From Inia geoffrensis (lineage: Eukaryota > Chordata > Mammalia > Artiodactyla > Iniidae): a stretch of 64,000 nucleotides of DNA. The DNA lies in the NCBI GenBank assembly GCA_036417435.1, contig CM070904.1, positions 37,854,408 through 37,918,407 of the forward strand, given 5' to 3'. Under the pieces are notes generated by a model, which made no database searches, was not told the origin of the DNA, and saw nothing but the letters and a program-made list of their open reading frames with translations. Shown in pieces: positions 35,418 through 48,255 of this stretch (position 1 is the stretch's first letter; each line of letters opens with the position of its first letter). The position numbers were made by a program, and so were the translations under genes.

Positions 35418-35929
35418 GTGTACTCTTTTTTAAACCTAGTCTGTTTTCATTATTTTCTATCTTAATGATTCTGTATTAAATAATAAAATAATACTCCTTT
35501 TTACTCCTCCTGTTTGAGGATTATATATGAAGTATGTTTTATTTATTAATCTCAAAATTTCACCTTACTTTTAAGAAGTAATAACAATGTCTAGTATTTA
35601 ATACCTTTCAGTTCCACCGTGAAAAGCATGGATATTAAAGTGCTAATATAATTCCCTTCCCTAGTCTATCGTTTTTACTTTTTGTTATGTATAAAAAACA
35701 ACTAAAAACATGCATGGTTTGTAAGGAAATGACAAATTTCAGGAAATTCAGAATCTGAATACACTCTATATATAGCTTCTAGATAAAGACACAGAAAATT
35801 GCCAGATACTCAGAGGCCCCCGGTCCCATTCTAGTAATTCCCCTTAAGGTTTAATATTGTTCTTGTATCTAACAAAAAGATCATGTTACCTGTATTTTGT
35901 AGTTTATATAAATGTTATGGCACAGTAAA
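35418..35929. other. Unassigned AT-rich sequence
   Basis: No gene, structural RNA or recognised repeat is visible. Confidence 0.5.
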
Positions 35930-36400
35930 ATCACTTTTGGATTGGGCTTTTTTATTTTATGTCGCTTGTGAATATGCCTATATGGTTTCCTGTCGTTGTG
36001 ATCGTGCATTGCCACTGTTGCATAGGATTCCATAGAGTAAATATTTAACTATTAATTAATTTATTCCAATGTGTATTACAATATGGGTGATTTTCAGTCC
36101 GTGTGTCTATTGAGAATAGCACTGGTATATAAATTCTAGAACTTGAGCTTTGGTGGTGTGTGTATAAATTATTGTTCAGTATACATGTAGTGGTAAAATT
36201 TTCAAGTCATAGCTTTCATGTGTTTATCTTTTTACATATTTCTAAATATTTTCAAAACATTTGTATGATTTTTTCAGCCTCAGCAGCAGTGAATGAGATT
36301 CAAGGATTACACACATTATGGTCACGGATTATACACATTCTTGTCAAAGTTGATAATACCTGTCATTTTCATTTGAACTTTCTGGTTGGTGAGTGATAAT
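35930..36400 (-). mobile_element. Possible very old L1M 3' remnant
   Basis: The order of the words CTTGTGAATATGCC, GGTTTCCTGTCGTTGTG, GCATAGGATTCCATAG, TATTCCAATGTG and TCTATTGAGAATAGC parallels the antisense of an ancient L1 ORF2 C-terminus/3' UTR. Similarity is weak, so this is a tentative call. Confidence 0.4.
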
Positions 36401-38924
36401 TCCAGGTATCACTTTTTTGCATTTAATTGACTACTACCAAGCCAAGCATCTTTTGATATGTTTACTTAACATTCTGTCCTCTCTTTTGAAATACCTTTCG
36501 GTACATTTTCGCAATTTTTGCTACTATGTTATCTTCTTATTGAAGACTTCTTTTTTTTTAACATCTGAAGACTTCTTATTTAGGAGTTTTTAACATATGC
36601 TTGCTATTAGTTCTTCTCTCTTTCTGTCTCTCCTCTTTCTTTAGATGAGTGTCAGTTTTTAATGTTAATAACATCTAATTTGTTATTTTCCTCTTTATTT
36701 ATTTATTTAGTCATTTCTATTTATGTCATCTTCTTATCTGTAGCAGAACACATTATTTATTGTAAACCACAAATATGTTTTCGTTTCTTCAATAAATCTA
36801 ATTATTAAGCTTTAAATTTAACTTTCTAAACTAAATATGTTGTATCATAATGAGTTATTAATTTTTCTATGACAGCTGAAAGGTTACATTTATTCAGAAA
36901 ATGTTGTATTCAGCTTTCCTTTCATTTGTTCCTACTTCTCACTGATTCACAGAGGTAAACATCACTTCATCCATGGATCTGACTTTTCTCTGATTTCTCA
37001 TGGTCAGTCTCACTAATTCGTCTTGCCGCCTGAAATCTTTGGCAATCCCATTATTCCACAGAAGCAAAAACCTTCCTTGGGCCTTTTTCCTCAGAAGATT
37101 GATTATTCCCACATTTTAAATGGGAAATTGCAATAAGGAGAAAATGCCACAAGGGTCTCTCATTTATTTTTTTTTCACATCTTGTATCAGCCTCTGCTTG
37201 CACTCTATGTTCAAAGATTTTTGTACAACACATCGATGGAAGATGACAGTTGTTTCTCTCCTTGGGGCAAAAGACAGATTAATTACCTGACAAACAAAAT
37301 AAAGACAGTGTCTTGCTCTGTTCAAATGTTGAAGAGGATTGGTTCCATCCTAATTTAAAAGTTTCAGTTTACTGAAGCTTAAATTTCCTAAGCTTTAATC
37401 CATACTTGCACCATGCACAGCACCCAACAGGACTGCTTTACATAACCCCATGAGACTTTTGTGTGCAAATGGAACAGATAAAAATATAAAACTATTGCTG
37501 TCTTTTTGTGTCATTAAAATGATTTTTTGTCTCATTTAAAATATTTTTTGTAAAATCCAAAAACGTGTCAGGCTAAAATATTGGAATTTCAAATATGGTA
37601 AATTCTAAGACCCTTCAAATTTCTTTCCAGTTTTGTTGATTATGGGATGCCCTCAAAGATATGACTTCATTAAACACAATAAGTAAGATTCCTTCATATG
37701 CCTAATTGGAGAATATGAAAATAATCCCCGGAAAAATATGCACATTTTCTAGTTCTCAAGTATTGGTTAAGATGGTAGAAAATGCCCTTCATTGTCCTAT
37801 ATGTGAATGCAGATCAATTGTGAGAGGTGGGGATAAAACAAGCAGCCTAAATATCCTTAATGTTTGTTGTACTACTAGTAGAAAGAGGAAGGGTCAACAC
37901 GTCACCATGGTTGATATAGCAAATAAGCTTCTTGAAAGTACACAGAAATGTACCTGCTTGTATTTTCTGTGCAGTTACCCTCTCTTTTGGTGTATCCTAA
38001 TACCCCCCTCAACTTGTGTACCAACTCCAGCAGCATTAAGCAGAAATCCAAAGAAATCTATTCTTTGGAATTATGGGGAAGGGAAGACTCGAAATTTTTA
38101 TAGCATGCTCTATACAAGTCTACACGTCACCATCCTTATCTATGTCATGCTATGCATGGAGGGTCAGTAGATTCAGGGGGTTCTGGAAGCACCAAGGTCT
38201 GTGGGGTTCATCACAGCTGCATTCATGGGCAGTAAAAGAGAAGGGCCTTATCTTGGTCACTTTCTCAATGCTAGTAGCTACAAAAAGAAGAGGGCAGCAG
38301 AAATCTTAGGGAGAAGAGTCAACATTAAATGAAATGTCCTAATTACTCTAGGCAACCTCTCATGATAGCCTCCCATAGCTCCTCAAATCCCTACATACTT
38401 GCACAAGGGATAGTGTAATATTACTGGAGCGTGTGACTGCAGATTAACATTATTTTTGTTGAAAGATATAAAAATAGGTTCAAGTGATAGGATTTGAAAA
38501 GGGTTCACAGTGTGAGGGAATCTATTGTAAGAATGTGGACAGAACCCTTTGGATGGATTCATCATGTTTTTGTTTTTGTTTTTTTGCTGCTTCAGAATCT
38601 GTAGTAGAGATTGGTGTGTTCCATGATGTATTCCCACTTCTTAAAAGTTTTAGATGGAATACCCCATTAGGAAGAAGTGCCCATAAGGAAGATTAGTGAG
38701 TCAAACTCCTCTGCCCTCTCTCAGCAGTGGGTGCAAAGGGATTTAGACCAAGTGCTTTCATCCTGTGATGTGCAAAGTTTTCACTATATGAATGATGTTT
38801 TGTTTGTTTACAGGTCAGGAGCCTTGGTCTCAATATCCCTGTTTAAAAAGTGTTATCACATGTCTTCCAGAAAGAATTGCTGATGATACTGAAAAAAATT
38901 GAGAGTTATCCTTAACAATTAAGG
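36401..38924. other. About 2.5 kb of unassigned sequence
   Basis: No recognised family is present. The longest open frame is 37706-38170 (plus, 154 codons). Its translation has a cysteine-rich middle (CPICECRS) and a hydrophobic patch, but no domain that I know, and no flanking splice or promoter pattern that I can support. Poly(T) runs at 36548-36556 and 37169-37177 are the only simple features. Confidence 0.5.
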
Positions 38925-39280
38925 GCCTTGTAGCAACAAGGATGGACCTAGAGATTGTTATACTGATTGAAGCAAGTCAGACACAGAAAGACAGATATCA
39001 TATGATATTGCTTATATGAGGAATCTAAAAAAGAAAAGAAAGGTACAAATGAACTTATTTACAGAACAGAAATAGAGTCATGGGTATAGAAAACAAACTT
39101 ATGGTTACCAGGGGATAAGTGGGGAAGGGATAAATTGGGAAACTGGGACTGACATAAACAGATTACTATATATAAAATAGATAAGTATTGATAAGGACCT
39201 GCTTCATAGCACAGGGAATTCTACTCAATAGTCTGTACTGGCATATACGGGAAAAGAATCTTAAAAAAAGCAAGGGTTTT
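38925..39280 (+). mobile_element. L1 3' UTR fragment (plus)
   Basis: Plus-strand L1 text from the end of ORF2 (GATGGACCTAGAGATTG) through the 3' UTR (CTTATGGTTACCAGGGG and CATAGCACAGGGAATTCTAC), ending with an A-rich tail at about 39265. It is strongly 5' truncated. Confidence 0.8.
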
Positions 39281-39591
39281 GGGATTATATAATAAATATA
39301 AATGTTCAAACCTTTAACACGAAAGGAAAAATCAGTTAACTCTGTGGTCCCTGTTATGGTGTAAGCATTTTGTACCTCTAATTTTAAAATTTTGAAACCC
39401 AACTCCCATGTTGATGGTATTAGGAGACAGGGAAGTGATAAAGTCATGAGGCCAGAGACCTCAAACATGGGGTTAGTGACCTAATAAATGTAGCACACAG
39501 AAGATCTTATGCCCATTACATGATTTCATTGCCGAGCGAGAAGACCCACATTATGAACCAGAAATTGGTCCCTCACCAGACACTAAGTCAG
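39281..39591. other. Unassigned short gap
   Basis: AT-rich sequence between an L1 3' fragment and a SINE, with no feature visible. The remaining gap 39915-39959 is equally featureless. Confidence 0.5.
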
Positions 39592-39607
39592 CTGGCAAGT
39601 TGTTCTT

Positions 39608-39898
39608 TTCTTAAATAATTAATTAATTAATTTTTTGGCTGCATTGGGTTTTTGTTGCGGTGTGCAGGTTTCTCATTGGGTGGCTTCTCTTGTTGTGGAG
39701 CACGGGCTCTAGGTGTGTGGGTTTCAGTAGTTGTGGCACACAGGCTCAGTAGTTGTGGCCTGTGGGCTCTAGAGCACAGGCTCAGCATTTCTGGTACACG
39801 GGCTTAGTTCCATGGCATGTGGGATCTTCCCGGACCAGGGCTTGAACCCGTGTCCCCTTTATTGGTAGATTCTTAACCACTGTGCCACCAGGAAAGCC
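39608..39898 (-). mobile_element. CHR-type SINE, long subtype
   Basis: Tail with (TTAA)n at 39614-39635, SINE body, head ending CACCAGGAAAGCCCC at 39899. Near-perfect target duplication CTGGYAASTTGTTCTT at 39592-39607 and 39899-39915. Confidence 0.9.
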
Positions 39899-39959
39899 CC
39901 TGGTAACTTGTTCTTGAACTTTTCAGCCTCAGCAATTAGGAGAAAACAAAAATATTCTG

Positions 39960-41334
39960 TTGTTTATAAAATACCAAGTCTCTCGTATTTTGTTTTAGCA
40001 GTTAAAGAGCTGGCTGAGGAGAAATATCTGTGAGCTTGAAGACATATCAAGAGAAACCTTTAAATCTCAAAAGAAAAGAGAAAATGGGCAGGAAAGAAAT
40101 AAACAGAACAGAGTAATCAATAATTGTGGAACAATGAAAATGCTGTGACCTATACAAAATGGGTATAGCAGAAGGAGAATAAAGATAACAAAGAACAGAA
40201 AATATTTTTTACAAATGACTGAGAATCTCCCCCAAATGAATGTCTGACACTAAATCCACAACATCCAAACTTAGAGGAACATATGAATAGTAAAAACTGA
40301 CCAATAACTTTCAGGAACATCAGTGCGAAAATCCTCAACAAAATATTAACAAATCAAATCCAAAAATATTTTGAGAGAATTTTATATCATGAATGAGAGG
40401 GAATAATCCCAGGTATGCAAGCCTGGTTCAACATTCTAAAATCAAATAATTATATCCATCATATCAGCACCCTAAAGACAATCATTAGCATATCAATAGA
40501 TTCAGAAGACCTTTGAAAAAATCTAACACCCATTCTTCATAAAAACTCTCAGTTAAAGAAATAGACTGGAGCTTTCTCAAGTTGATAACAAAGATCTACA
40601 GGAAACTTTTATCTTACATCATGATTAATGGTCAAAAACATGAAGCTTTTCCACTAAGTTCAGGTAAAAGCAAGGATGTCCGCTTTCATGACTCCTTTTC
40701 CATATTTTACTCCAAGTCCTTGCTACTGCAACAAGGCACGAAAATAAATAAAACAAATACAGACTGGGTAGGAAAAAATGAAAGCAGCTTAAATAAAATG
40801 TGGACCAATATACTTTATGGACACCTCACCAAAGAAAATAGACAACTATGCATATAAGTATACAGAAGAATAATCCAGATTACATGCTGCCATGAAAAAG
40901 CAAATTAAAAATACAATTACATACCACTATGTAACACTTAGAATGGCTAAAATGTGAACAATGACAAGAACAAACTCTGTAGGGGATGTGGAACAATAGG
41001 AAATGTCATTTGTTATTGGTGGAAATGAAAAATAATACAGCTACTTTGGTAGTCTGATTGACAGTTGCTATAATATTCAACATTCCTTTACTGTACAATC
41101 CGGCAAGTGTTCTCATGGATATGTACTGGAAGTAGTTTAAAACATACTTCCAGATGAAAACCTGCATATGGATATTTATAGCACCTAATTCAATATTGCC
41201 AAAATGTGAATGAAATTAAGGTGTCCTCCAATAGGTGAATGAAATGATATAGTATTAATATATTCTGGGAATGGGATAATATTGAGCACTAAAAAAGTAA
41301 GCTATCAAGCCATAAAAATATATGGGAATTCTTT
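39960..41334 (+). mobile_element. Old L1M fragment with ORF1 and ORF2 remnants
   Basis: ORF1-like text (39990-40290) is joined to ORF2-like text (40310-41330), including the ATCCTCAACAAAATATTAAC segment, the GGTATGCAAGCCTGGTTC segment and the C-terminal TAGCACCTAATTCAATATTGCC region. Large internal deletions and many stops are present. It belongs with the old L1 at 2211 rather than the younger lineages. Confidence 0.7.
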
Positions 41335-42850
41335 TTTTCTTTTGAAATATAGGTGATTTTCCTTATTTTGTAATTTAAATTCTTTTGGAGTATAGTTGAT
41401 TTACAATATTGTGTTCATTTCAGCTGCACCGGAAGTGATTCAGTTACACATATGCATATATTCATTCTTTTTCAGATTCTTTTCTGGTAAAGGTATTCCC
41501 AGAATATTGAGTAGAGTTTCCTGTGCTATACAGTAGGTCCTTTTTGCTTATCTATGTTATATATATTAGTATTCATATGTTTCCCCCAAGTTCCTGATTT
41601 ATCCCTACCCCCCACCTTTCCCCTTTGGTAACCGTAAGTTTGTTTTCCAAGCCTGTGAGTCTGCCTCTGTTTGGTGAGTTAGTTCATTTGTATCAATTTT
41701 TAGGTTCCACCTAGAAGTGATATCGTACAATATTTGTCTTACTGTGCCTGACTTACTTCACTTAGTAGAATCATCTCTAGGTCCATCCATGTTACTGCAA
41801 TTGGCATTATTTTCTTCTATTTTATGGCTGAGTCATATTCTATTCTATATATGTATCACATATTCTTTACATATATTCATATGTTGATGGACATTTTGGT
41901 TGCTTCCATATCTTCGCTATTGTAAAGAGTGTTGCAGTGAACATTGGGGAAGATGTGTCTTTTCCATTTATGCTTTCCTCCAGGTATGGGCACAGGGGTG
42001 AACTTGGTGGATCATCTGGTAGCTCTATTTTATTTTATTTCATTTCATTTCGATTTCAATTTTTTGGAGTATAGTTGATGTACAATGTTGTGTTACTGTC
42101 TGCTGCACAGCAGAGTGAAGCAGCTATACATATATCCAATCCTTTCTGGATTCCTTTCCCATACAGGTCATTCATTACAGAGTATTGAGTAGAGTTCCCT
42201 GTGCTATACAGTAGGCCCTTTTTTGTCATCTCTTTTATATATAGTGGTGTGTATATGTCAATCCCAATTCCAATTTATCCCTCCCGCCTCCCCTTACTCT
42301 GGTAAACTCCATTCTGTGCTCCATAGTGGCTGTTACCAATTGGCATTGCCACCAATAGCATAGTATTGGTGGCACAGTGGTTAAGAGTCTGCCTGCCAGT
42401 GCAGGGGACACAGGTTTGAGCCGTGACCCAGGAAGATCCCACACACCACAGAGCAACTAAGCCCGTGTGCCACAACTACTGAGTGTGTGCTCTAGAGCCC
42501 ACAAGCCACAACTGCTGAGCTCACGTGCCACAACTACTGAAGCCTGTGTGCCTAGAGCCTGTGCTCCACAACAAGAGAAGCCACCGCAAACAGAAGGCTG
42601 TGTACCACAACAATGAGTAGCCCCCGCTTGCTGCAACTATAGAAAAGCCGCATGCAGCAACGAAGACCCAACGCAGATTGAAAAAAAATAATAATGTAGT
42701 AGGTTTCTCTTTTTTCCACACCCTCTGAACCATTTCGTGTTTCTAGACATTGTGAGGATGGCTATTCTGAGTGGTTCCAGGTGATACTTCTTTGTACATC
42801 TGATTTGCATTTGTCTAACATAAAGCAATGGTGAGCATCTTCATATGTGC
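41335..42850 (-). mobile_element. L1 3' part of the first array-1 unit, split by another L1 3' end and a SINE
   Basis: Minus-strand L1 3' end (GAGTATAGTTGATTTAC at 41389) continues to about 42025 and resumes at 42300-42365 and 42691-42850 (GATTTGCATTTGTCTAAC at 42800). A second L1 3' end (TTTTTTGGAGTATAGTTGATG at 42059) is inserted at about 42026-42300. At 42815-42845 the L1 text passes uninterrupted through the site that holds the MITE in later units. Confidence 0.78.
42364..42690 (+). mobile_element. CHR-type SINE, long subtype, head truncated
   Basis: It starts at TTGGTGGCACAGTGG, lacking the first bases of the usual head, and runs through the long body to an A-rich tail (42680-42691). 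It sits in the L1 3' part of the first array unit. Confidence 0.87.
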
Positions 42851-44692
42851 TTTTTTTTTTTTTTGAACAGTGAGTAAAATTTACCTCTTGAAAAAGGGTT
42901 ATTGAAAGGTTGACTTGTTTTTGTTTTTGTTTTGTTTTGTTTTGCGGTATGCAGGCCTCTCACTGTTGTGGCCTGTCCCGTTGCGGAACACAGGCTCCGG
43001 ACGCGCAGGCTCAGTGGCCATGGCTCACAGGCTCAGCCGCTCTATGCCATGTGGGATTTTCCCGGACCGGGGCATGAACCCATATCCCCTGCATCGGCAG
43101 GAGGACTCTCAACCACTGCAACACCAGGGAAGCCCAGAAAGGTTGCATTGTTTGAAGTCTATTTCGATTACCTACACCAAGATATTTTTTGAGGGCTGTT
43201 GTCATTTATAGCTCCCCAGGCATTGTGAATATGAAGTGACTAAAAGGTCCAGTTTTAGAATTGTTATGGGAAACAGAAGGCGGCAGGATCTCTACTGTCC
43301 CTCTCTGGTTACTGACACAACCTTAGATGTAGGGAAAGTCCTGTTCCTGGGTTTTAAATTAGAGTGGAATGAGCCTGACCAAACATGTACAGGCTTCTGT
43401 CCCATTCCTTTTTCCCCCTTACCCTTCATCCCCCGAACAAGTATAAACCCCGGCAAAATCACCTGTTGAGGGTGCTGTCTTGTAGAGTGGGATGACCCTA
43501 ATGAAGGAGTCGGGAGGTCGGAACCCAAACACCAGGATATGTTGAGACCAGGTGATTTTCCAAATGTCATCCAGCCCAGAGAGTCCACCATCCTTTGGGT
43601 GTTAGAGGGTTGGTTTAGTAGTATGAGGGCACACTTAGATCTGGAGATTGTGATCCCATGCAGAGGGGACCCGGTACTACATGTTCAAGGGGAGCGAATT
43701 AGCTGGCATATCCTCCCGAGGTCCTCAGGCCCACAGCAGTGCAGCCTTGGGACCAAATTGTGCCTGTGTCCAGGGGTGTGACACTAGCACATTCACCACG
43801 AGTAAATGAATTTTGTGATCATTTTCCTTTTCTGTAATTTAATTTTAAATTTATAATGGAGTATAGTTGATTTACCATGTTTTGTTCATTTTTTGATATA
43901 CACCAACATGATTCATTTATACAGAGATGACTATATATTCTTTTTAGAATTATTTTCCCATTGAGGTTACTAAAGGGTGTTGAGAAGAGTTCCAAGTGCT
44001 CTACAGCAGGTCTATGTTGCTTACAAGTTTTCTCTCTGTAAATATGTATATACTAACTCCAACCTCATGATTTATGCCTCCAACACACCTTTCCAGTTTG
44101 GTAACCATAAGTTTGTGTTCTAAGTCTGGGATTCTGTTTCTGTGTTGTAAGATAGTACTTTTGTATCAATTTTTAGATTCCACTGATAAGTAATATCATA
44201 TGATATTTATCATTGTGTGATTTATGACACAGTATGAATGTATCTAGGTCCTTCCGAGTGGCTGCAAATGGCCTTATTTCATTCATTTCATGGCTGAGTA
44301 ATATTCCATTGTACAATCTACCATAATTTCTTTATCCAGTCTTCCTTCCAAGGACATTTAGGTAGCTTCCAGGTAGAGGCTCTTATAAACAGGGCTGCAT
44401 AAATTTTGGAGTGCCTGGGTCCTGTCAATTTACGTTTTTTCCAAGATACAGGCCCAGGAGTTGAAGCACCATGTGCTCTGAAGCTCTGTTTTTTTAGATT
44501 TTTAAGGAATCACCACCCACTTCTCCAGAGTGGCTGTTAGCAATTTACATTCCCACCATCAGCTTGTCAGGGTTCCCTTTTCTCCACGCCCTGTCCTGCA
44601 TTTCAGGTTTTACACATTGCGAGGTTGGCCATTCTGACTGGTGCAAAGTGATACCTCTTTGTAGTATTAATTTACATTGCCCGCCTGTTTTG
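42851..44692 (-). repeat. Array-1 unit 1 (no MITE)
   Basis: Spacer 43140-43830 followed by the L1 3' part 43831-44680. The spacer start (TTTTTGAGGGCTGTTGTC at 43184) is the reverse complement of the array-2 spacer text (GACACCTGCCCTCAAAAA). Plus-strand AACAGAAGGCGGCAGG at 43273-43288 is the counterpart of the CTCF-like motif in array 2. The L1 part is truncated at ORF2. Confidence 0.82.
42905..43135 (-). mobile_element. CHR-type SINE, short subtype
   Basis: T/G-rich tail 42917-42942, short-subtype text (GCGGTATGCAGGCCTCTC), head ending CAGGGAAGCCC at 43135. Short target duplication GAAAGGTTG on both sides (42904-42912 and 43137-43145). It interrupts the spacer of array-1 unit 1. Confidence 0.92.
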
Positions 44693-44762
44693 TTGGCCAA
44701 AAATGGAGTAAGAGTTTTTCCTGAACATATTAAGGAATAACGCATACGGCCTTTTTGGCAAA
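44693..44762. mobile_element. Palindromic mariner-type MITE, unit 2
   Basis: A roughly 70-bp imperfect palindrome starting TTGGCCAAAAATGGAG and ending GGCCTTTTTGGCAAA. It resembles the artiodactyl mariner MITE with a TTGGCCAAAAAG terminus. It is more decayed than the copies in units 3 and 4. Confidence 0.8.
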
Positions 44763-46422
44763 CTGCATCATTGGCGATGTTCAGCAGCTTTGCATGTGCT
44801 TTAATGGTGAGTGCAAACTACCTCTTGAAATCCCTTTCCTGAAATTCTGCTGTGCTCACAAGGCCCTTACAAATACTTGGCTCAAGAAATGACTCCATTA
44901 GAGGTGTCAATTACAACCCTGCATGTTTGTGAATTGCAGTGCCCCTGAGCACCAGTTTTCAACTTGTTTTAGGGAAGCAGCCACAAAGGGGCAGGATTTC
45001 TACAGACCCATTCTGGTTACTGGGGCACCTGAAGGATAGGGAAATTCTTCTTCCAGTTTAGGAAACTAGAGTGGCATATGCCTGTCCAAACATCTAGGGC
45101 TTGTGTCTCATTCCATCCCCCCATTCCCCTTCACACGGAAAATTCCAAGCTGTGTAAAACCGGCTGTTGAGTGTGCTGCCTTCCAAAAGTGGGGGGACTC
45201 TAAGGAAAGGAGCTGGGGAACCCGAATACCAGGAGAAGTGGAGATGAGGTGACTTTTCCAAACTCTTCCCAAACAGACGGTGTACCATCCTCTGCCTGTC
45301 CCATTCATGTTTTAGCTGTAGGAAGGGTCCCCTGCGCCTGGAGGTATGGGAACCATGGAACGGGGGCCAGGTAGTATTACTCTAAAAGTGCTGCATTTGC
45401 TGTCCCATCCTCACCAAGCCTCTCCGACCCACGAGTGTAGAGCCTTAGGTCCCATCCAGCTGTGTGTCTAGATGTGTTCAGTCCAGGTTGCATCACAGCC
45501 CTTGAACAAATTTTCTAAGAATTTATCTCACTGTCTTTTTCTTGTTGTTCTTGTTATTTAATTTTATAATGGGGTGTAGCTGATTTTCAATACTCTGTTT
45601 CTTCCTGCTCTACATCTATCCACTTGATTCACTTAAAGAGAGACATCAATAAATTATTTTACAGATTCATAGCAGTCTTATATATCCTTTTCCATTGACA
45701 GCAGTGTGCTGAGTCTAGCTCTTTGAGCTATTCAGTAGGTCCTGTCGATTACCTGTTTTGTTTAGGGAACCTTATCTATGCTAATTACAACCTCCTGGTG
45801 ATGCATCACCCCACCCCAGCTTTCTCCTTTAGCAGCCGTAAGTGGGTTTTCTAAATGTGTGACTCTGTTTCTGTTTTTTGAGTTCATGTGTAGCCATTTT
45901 AAACACCATCTATAAGTGATATGAGAAGTCTCTATTTATGTCTGACTTATGTCACTTAGAACGATCGTACCTCAGTCTCCAAGAATTGCTGCAACTGGCC
46001 TTATTTCATTGATTTAACTGCTCAGGAATATTCCATTGTATATAAGTACCACATCTTCTTTATCCATTTTTTCCTTCCAAGCACATATAAGTGGTACCCA
46101 AGCTGAGGTATTTCTAAACAGAGCAGCACTAAACGTAGGGGTGCCTGTGTCCTGTCGATTTTTGGTTTTCCCAAAATATACGCCCAAGAGTGGAGTTCTC
46201 TATGCTATGTAGCTCTGTGTTTTGGATGTTTCAGGAAACACCATACACTTCTCTAGAGTGGTTCTTGGCAATTTACATCCCGCCCATCAGCATAACAAGG
46301 CTCCCTGTTCTCCATGGCCTGTCCTGCATTTCTGAGTTTTACAATTTTTTAGGATGGCCCTTTTCACTGGTGAGAAGTGAGACTTCTTTGTAGTGCTGAT
46401 TTGCATTGTCCACTTTCTTGCT
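44693..46422 (-). repeat. Array-1 unit 2
   Basis: MITE (44693-44762), spacer to about 45540, then the minus-oriented L1 3' part (from TTATAATGGGGTGTAGC at 45561) to 46410. The spacer contains CAGCCACAAAGGGGCAGG at 44979-44996, again CTCF-like. No SINE interrupts this unit. Confidence 0.85.
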
Positions 46423-46493
46423 AGGCCAAAAAAGGCGTTTACGTTTTTTCCTGAGTATATTCAGGAAAAAACACATACGCCCTTTTTGGCCAA
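46423..46493. mobile_element. Palindromic mariner-type MITE, unit 3
   Basis: A 71-bp inverted repeat. The left arm is GGCCAAAAAAGGCGTTTACG, the centre near TGAGTATATTCA, and the right arm ends CGCCCTTTTTGGCCAA. It can fold into a long hairpin. The position within the L1 3' part is the same as in units 2 and 4. Confidence 0.85.
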
Positions 46494-47334
46494 CTGCATC
46501 ATTGTCGAAGTTCTGCCGCTTTTCATGTGCTTTAAAGGCGTCTCCTATCTACCTGTTGAAATCTGTTTCCTGCAATTCTGCCTTGCTTTCAAATGCTCTT
46601 CATTGCCTTACCTCAGTATATTTTTGGACGAGAGTTATCATTTGTAACTCTGCAGGTTTGGGAATTGCAGTGCCCCTGAGCCCCATTTTTCAACTCGCTT
46701 CCTTGTGAGCTGGCCTCAAAACCACAGGATTGCTTCAGGCACTATTATGGTTGGGGGTGTGGGGCAGGCTGAGCCTTTGGTTAATTCTTCTTCCTCGTGG
46801 GAAATTAGACATGTGCCCGTCCAAACACCTACAGCTATTCTCTCACTGGCTCCCCCTCTTCCTGTCCATCCTCCGCACAAATTGCAAACTGTGCAAAACA
46901 GGAGGTTAAAGGTGCTGATTCTCCAACTGGGGAGATTGTTACTAAAGCAGCTGGAAAGGCGAACCCGAGCACCAGGAAATGAAAACGAGGTGCCTTTTAG
47001 AAACCTTTCCCGATCACACGGTGTACCATCCTCTGGGTTTCCCATGCATGTTTTAGATGAAGGAAGATTCCCTTAAACCAGGAGAGTTGGGACCCATGGA
47101 ATGGGTAGCACGTAGTATTGCTTTAAAGGGTCTGAATTTGCTCACCCAACCTCACCAATCCTCTCAGCCCCAAGTGTCCAGCCTTATGTCTCATCCAGCC
47201 GTGGTTGTAGATGTGGTCAATCCAGGTTGCATCACAGCCCCTGAACGAATTTTGTAAGAATTTCTCTCTCTTTCGCTGTCTTTGTGTTTTGTTTTTGAAA
47301 TTTATTTTTATCATGGGGTTTAGCTGACTCACTG

Positions 47335-47481
47335 CCAGGCTCCGGACGCGCAGGCTCAGCGGCCATGGCTTATGGGCCCAGCCGCTCCACGGCATGTGGG
47401 ATCCCCCCAGACCGGGGCACGAACCCGTGTCCCCTGCATCGGCAGGTGGACTCTCAACCACTGCGCCACCAGGGAAGCCCG
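47335..47481 (-). mobile_element. CHR-type SINE fragment without tail
   Basis: Only the tRNA-like head and part of the body remain (GGCTCCGGACGCGCAGG to ACCAGGGAAGCCC). There is no T-tract and no target duplication. Compared with unit 4 (49158-49230), about 70-90 bp of array sequence is missing at the insertion point, so the event removed target DNA. Confidence 0.85.
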
Positions 47482-48255
47482 GTTTTAGGATTCTTACTAC
47501 TGAAATATATTCTTCTGCGGTGAATAGGGGGTGTTGAGTCCAGTTCATTGAGCAAGGAGTAGGTCTTGTCTAGTACATAATTGGTTTATGGAACGGTATC
47601 TGTGCTAATTTCAAACTCTGGTTTTATGCATCACCGCACCTCACCTTTCCCCTTAAGCAGGCATAAGTGTGTTTTCTAAATGTGTGACATTGTTCTGTTT
47701 TGTAATTCATTTCACCTGTAGCCAGGTTTACATTCCCTGTATAAGTGATATCTTATGAAAAGTTTCTTTTTCTGTGGGAGTTATTTCACGTAGAATCATC
47801 GTACCTAAATCCATTCATTATGCTGCTTCTAGCCTTATGACATTGATTTCATGGCTGAGTGATTCCATTGTACATAAGTACCACAACTTCTTTATACATA
47901 TTTCTCTTTCCTGGGATATTTAAAGTGTACCAAAGTCAAGGTTCTTGTAAACCGAGCAGCCCTAAATTTTGGGGTTGCTCTGTCTTGTTGATTTTTAGTT
48001 TTCCCAACAGATATGCCCATGAGTGGAAGTGCCCTATGCTCTGCATATCTGTTTTTTAGATGTTTTAGGAAACACTATACACTTCTCCAGAGTGGCTGTT
48101 GACAATTAACATCCCGCCCATCAGCATAACAAGGCTCCCTGTTCTCCATGGCCTGTCCTGCCTTTCTGGATTTTACACTTTTTTCGGATGGCCCTTTTGA
48201 CCCGTGGGAAGTGAGAGATCTTTGTAGTGCGGATTTGCATTGCCTGCTTTCTTGG

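Larger units (their letters stand above)
46423..48255 (-). repeat. Array-1 unit 3
   Basis: MITE (46423-46493), spacer to about 47285, L1 3' part from 47300 to 48240. It is longer than its neighbours because a SINE fragment lies at 47335-47481. The spacer differs from that of unit 4 by only about 5% by eye (for example GAGGTTAAAGG, CACACGGTGTACC and ATGAAGGAAGATTCCC are shared). Confidence 0.86.

Noticed and set aside
37706..38170. 154-codon frame considered as a gene
   Set aside because: No recognisable domain, no supporting promoter, splice or polyadenylation context, and length still within what chance allows in 64 kb of six-frame translation.
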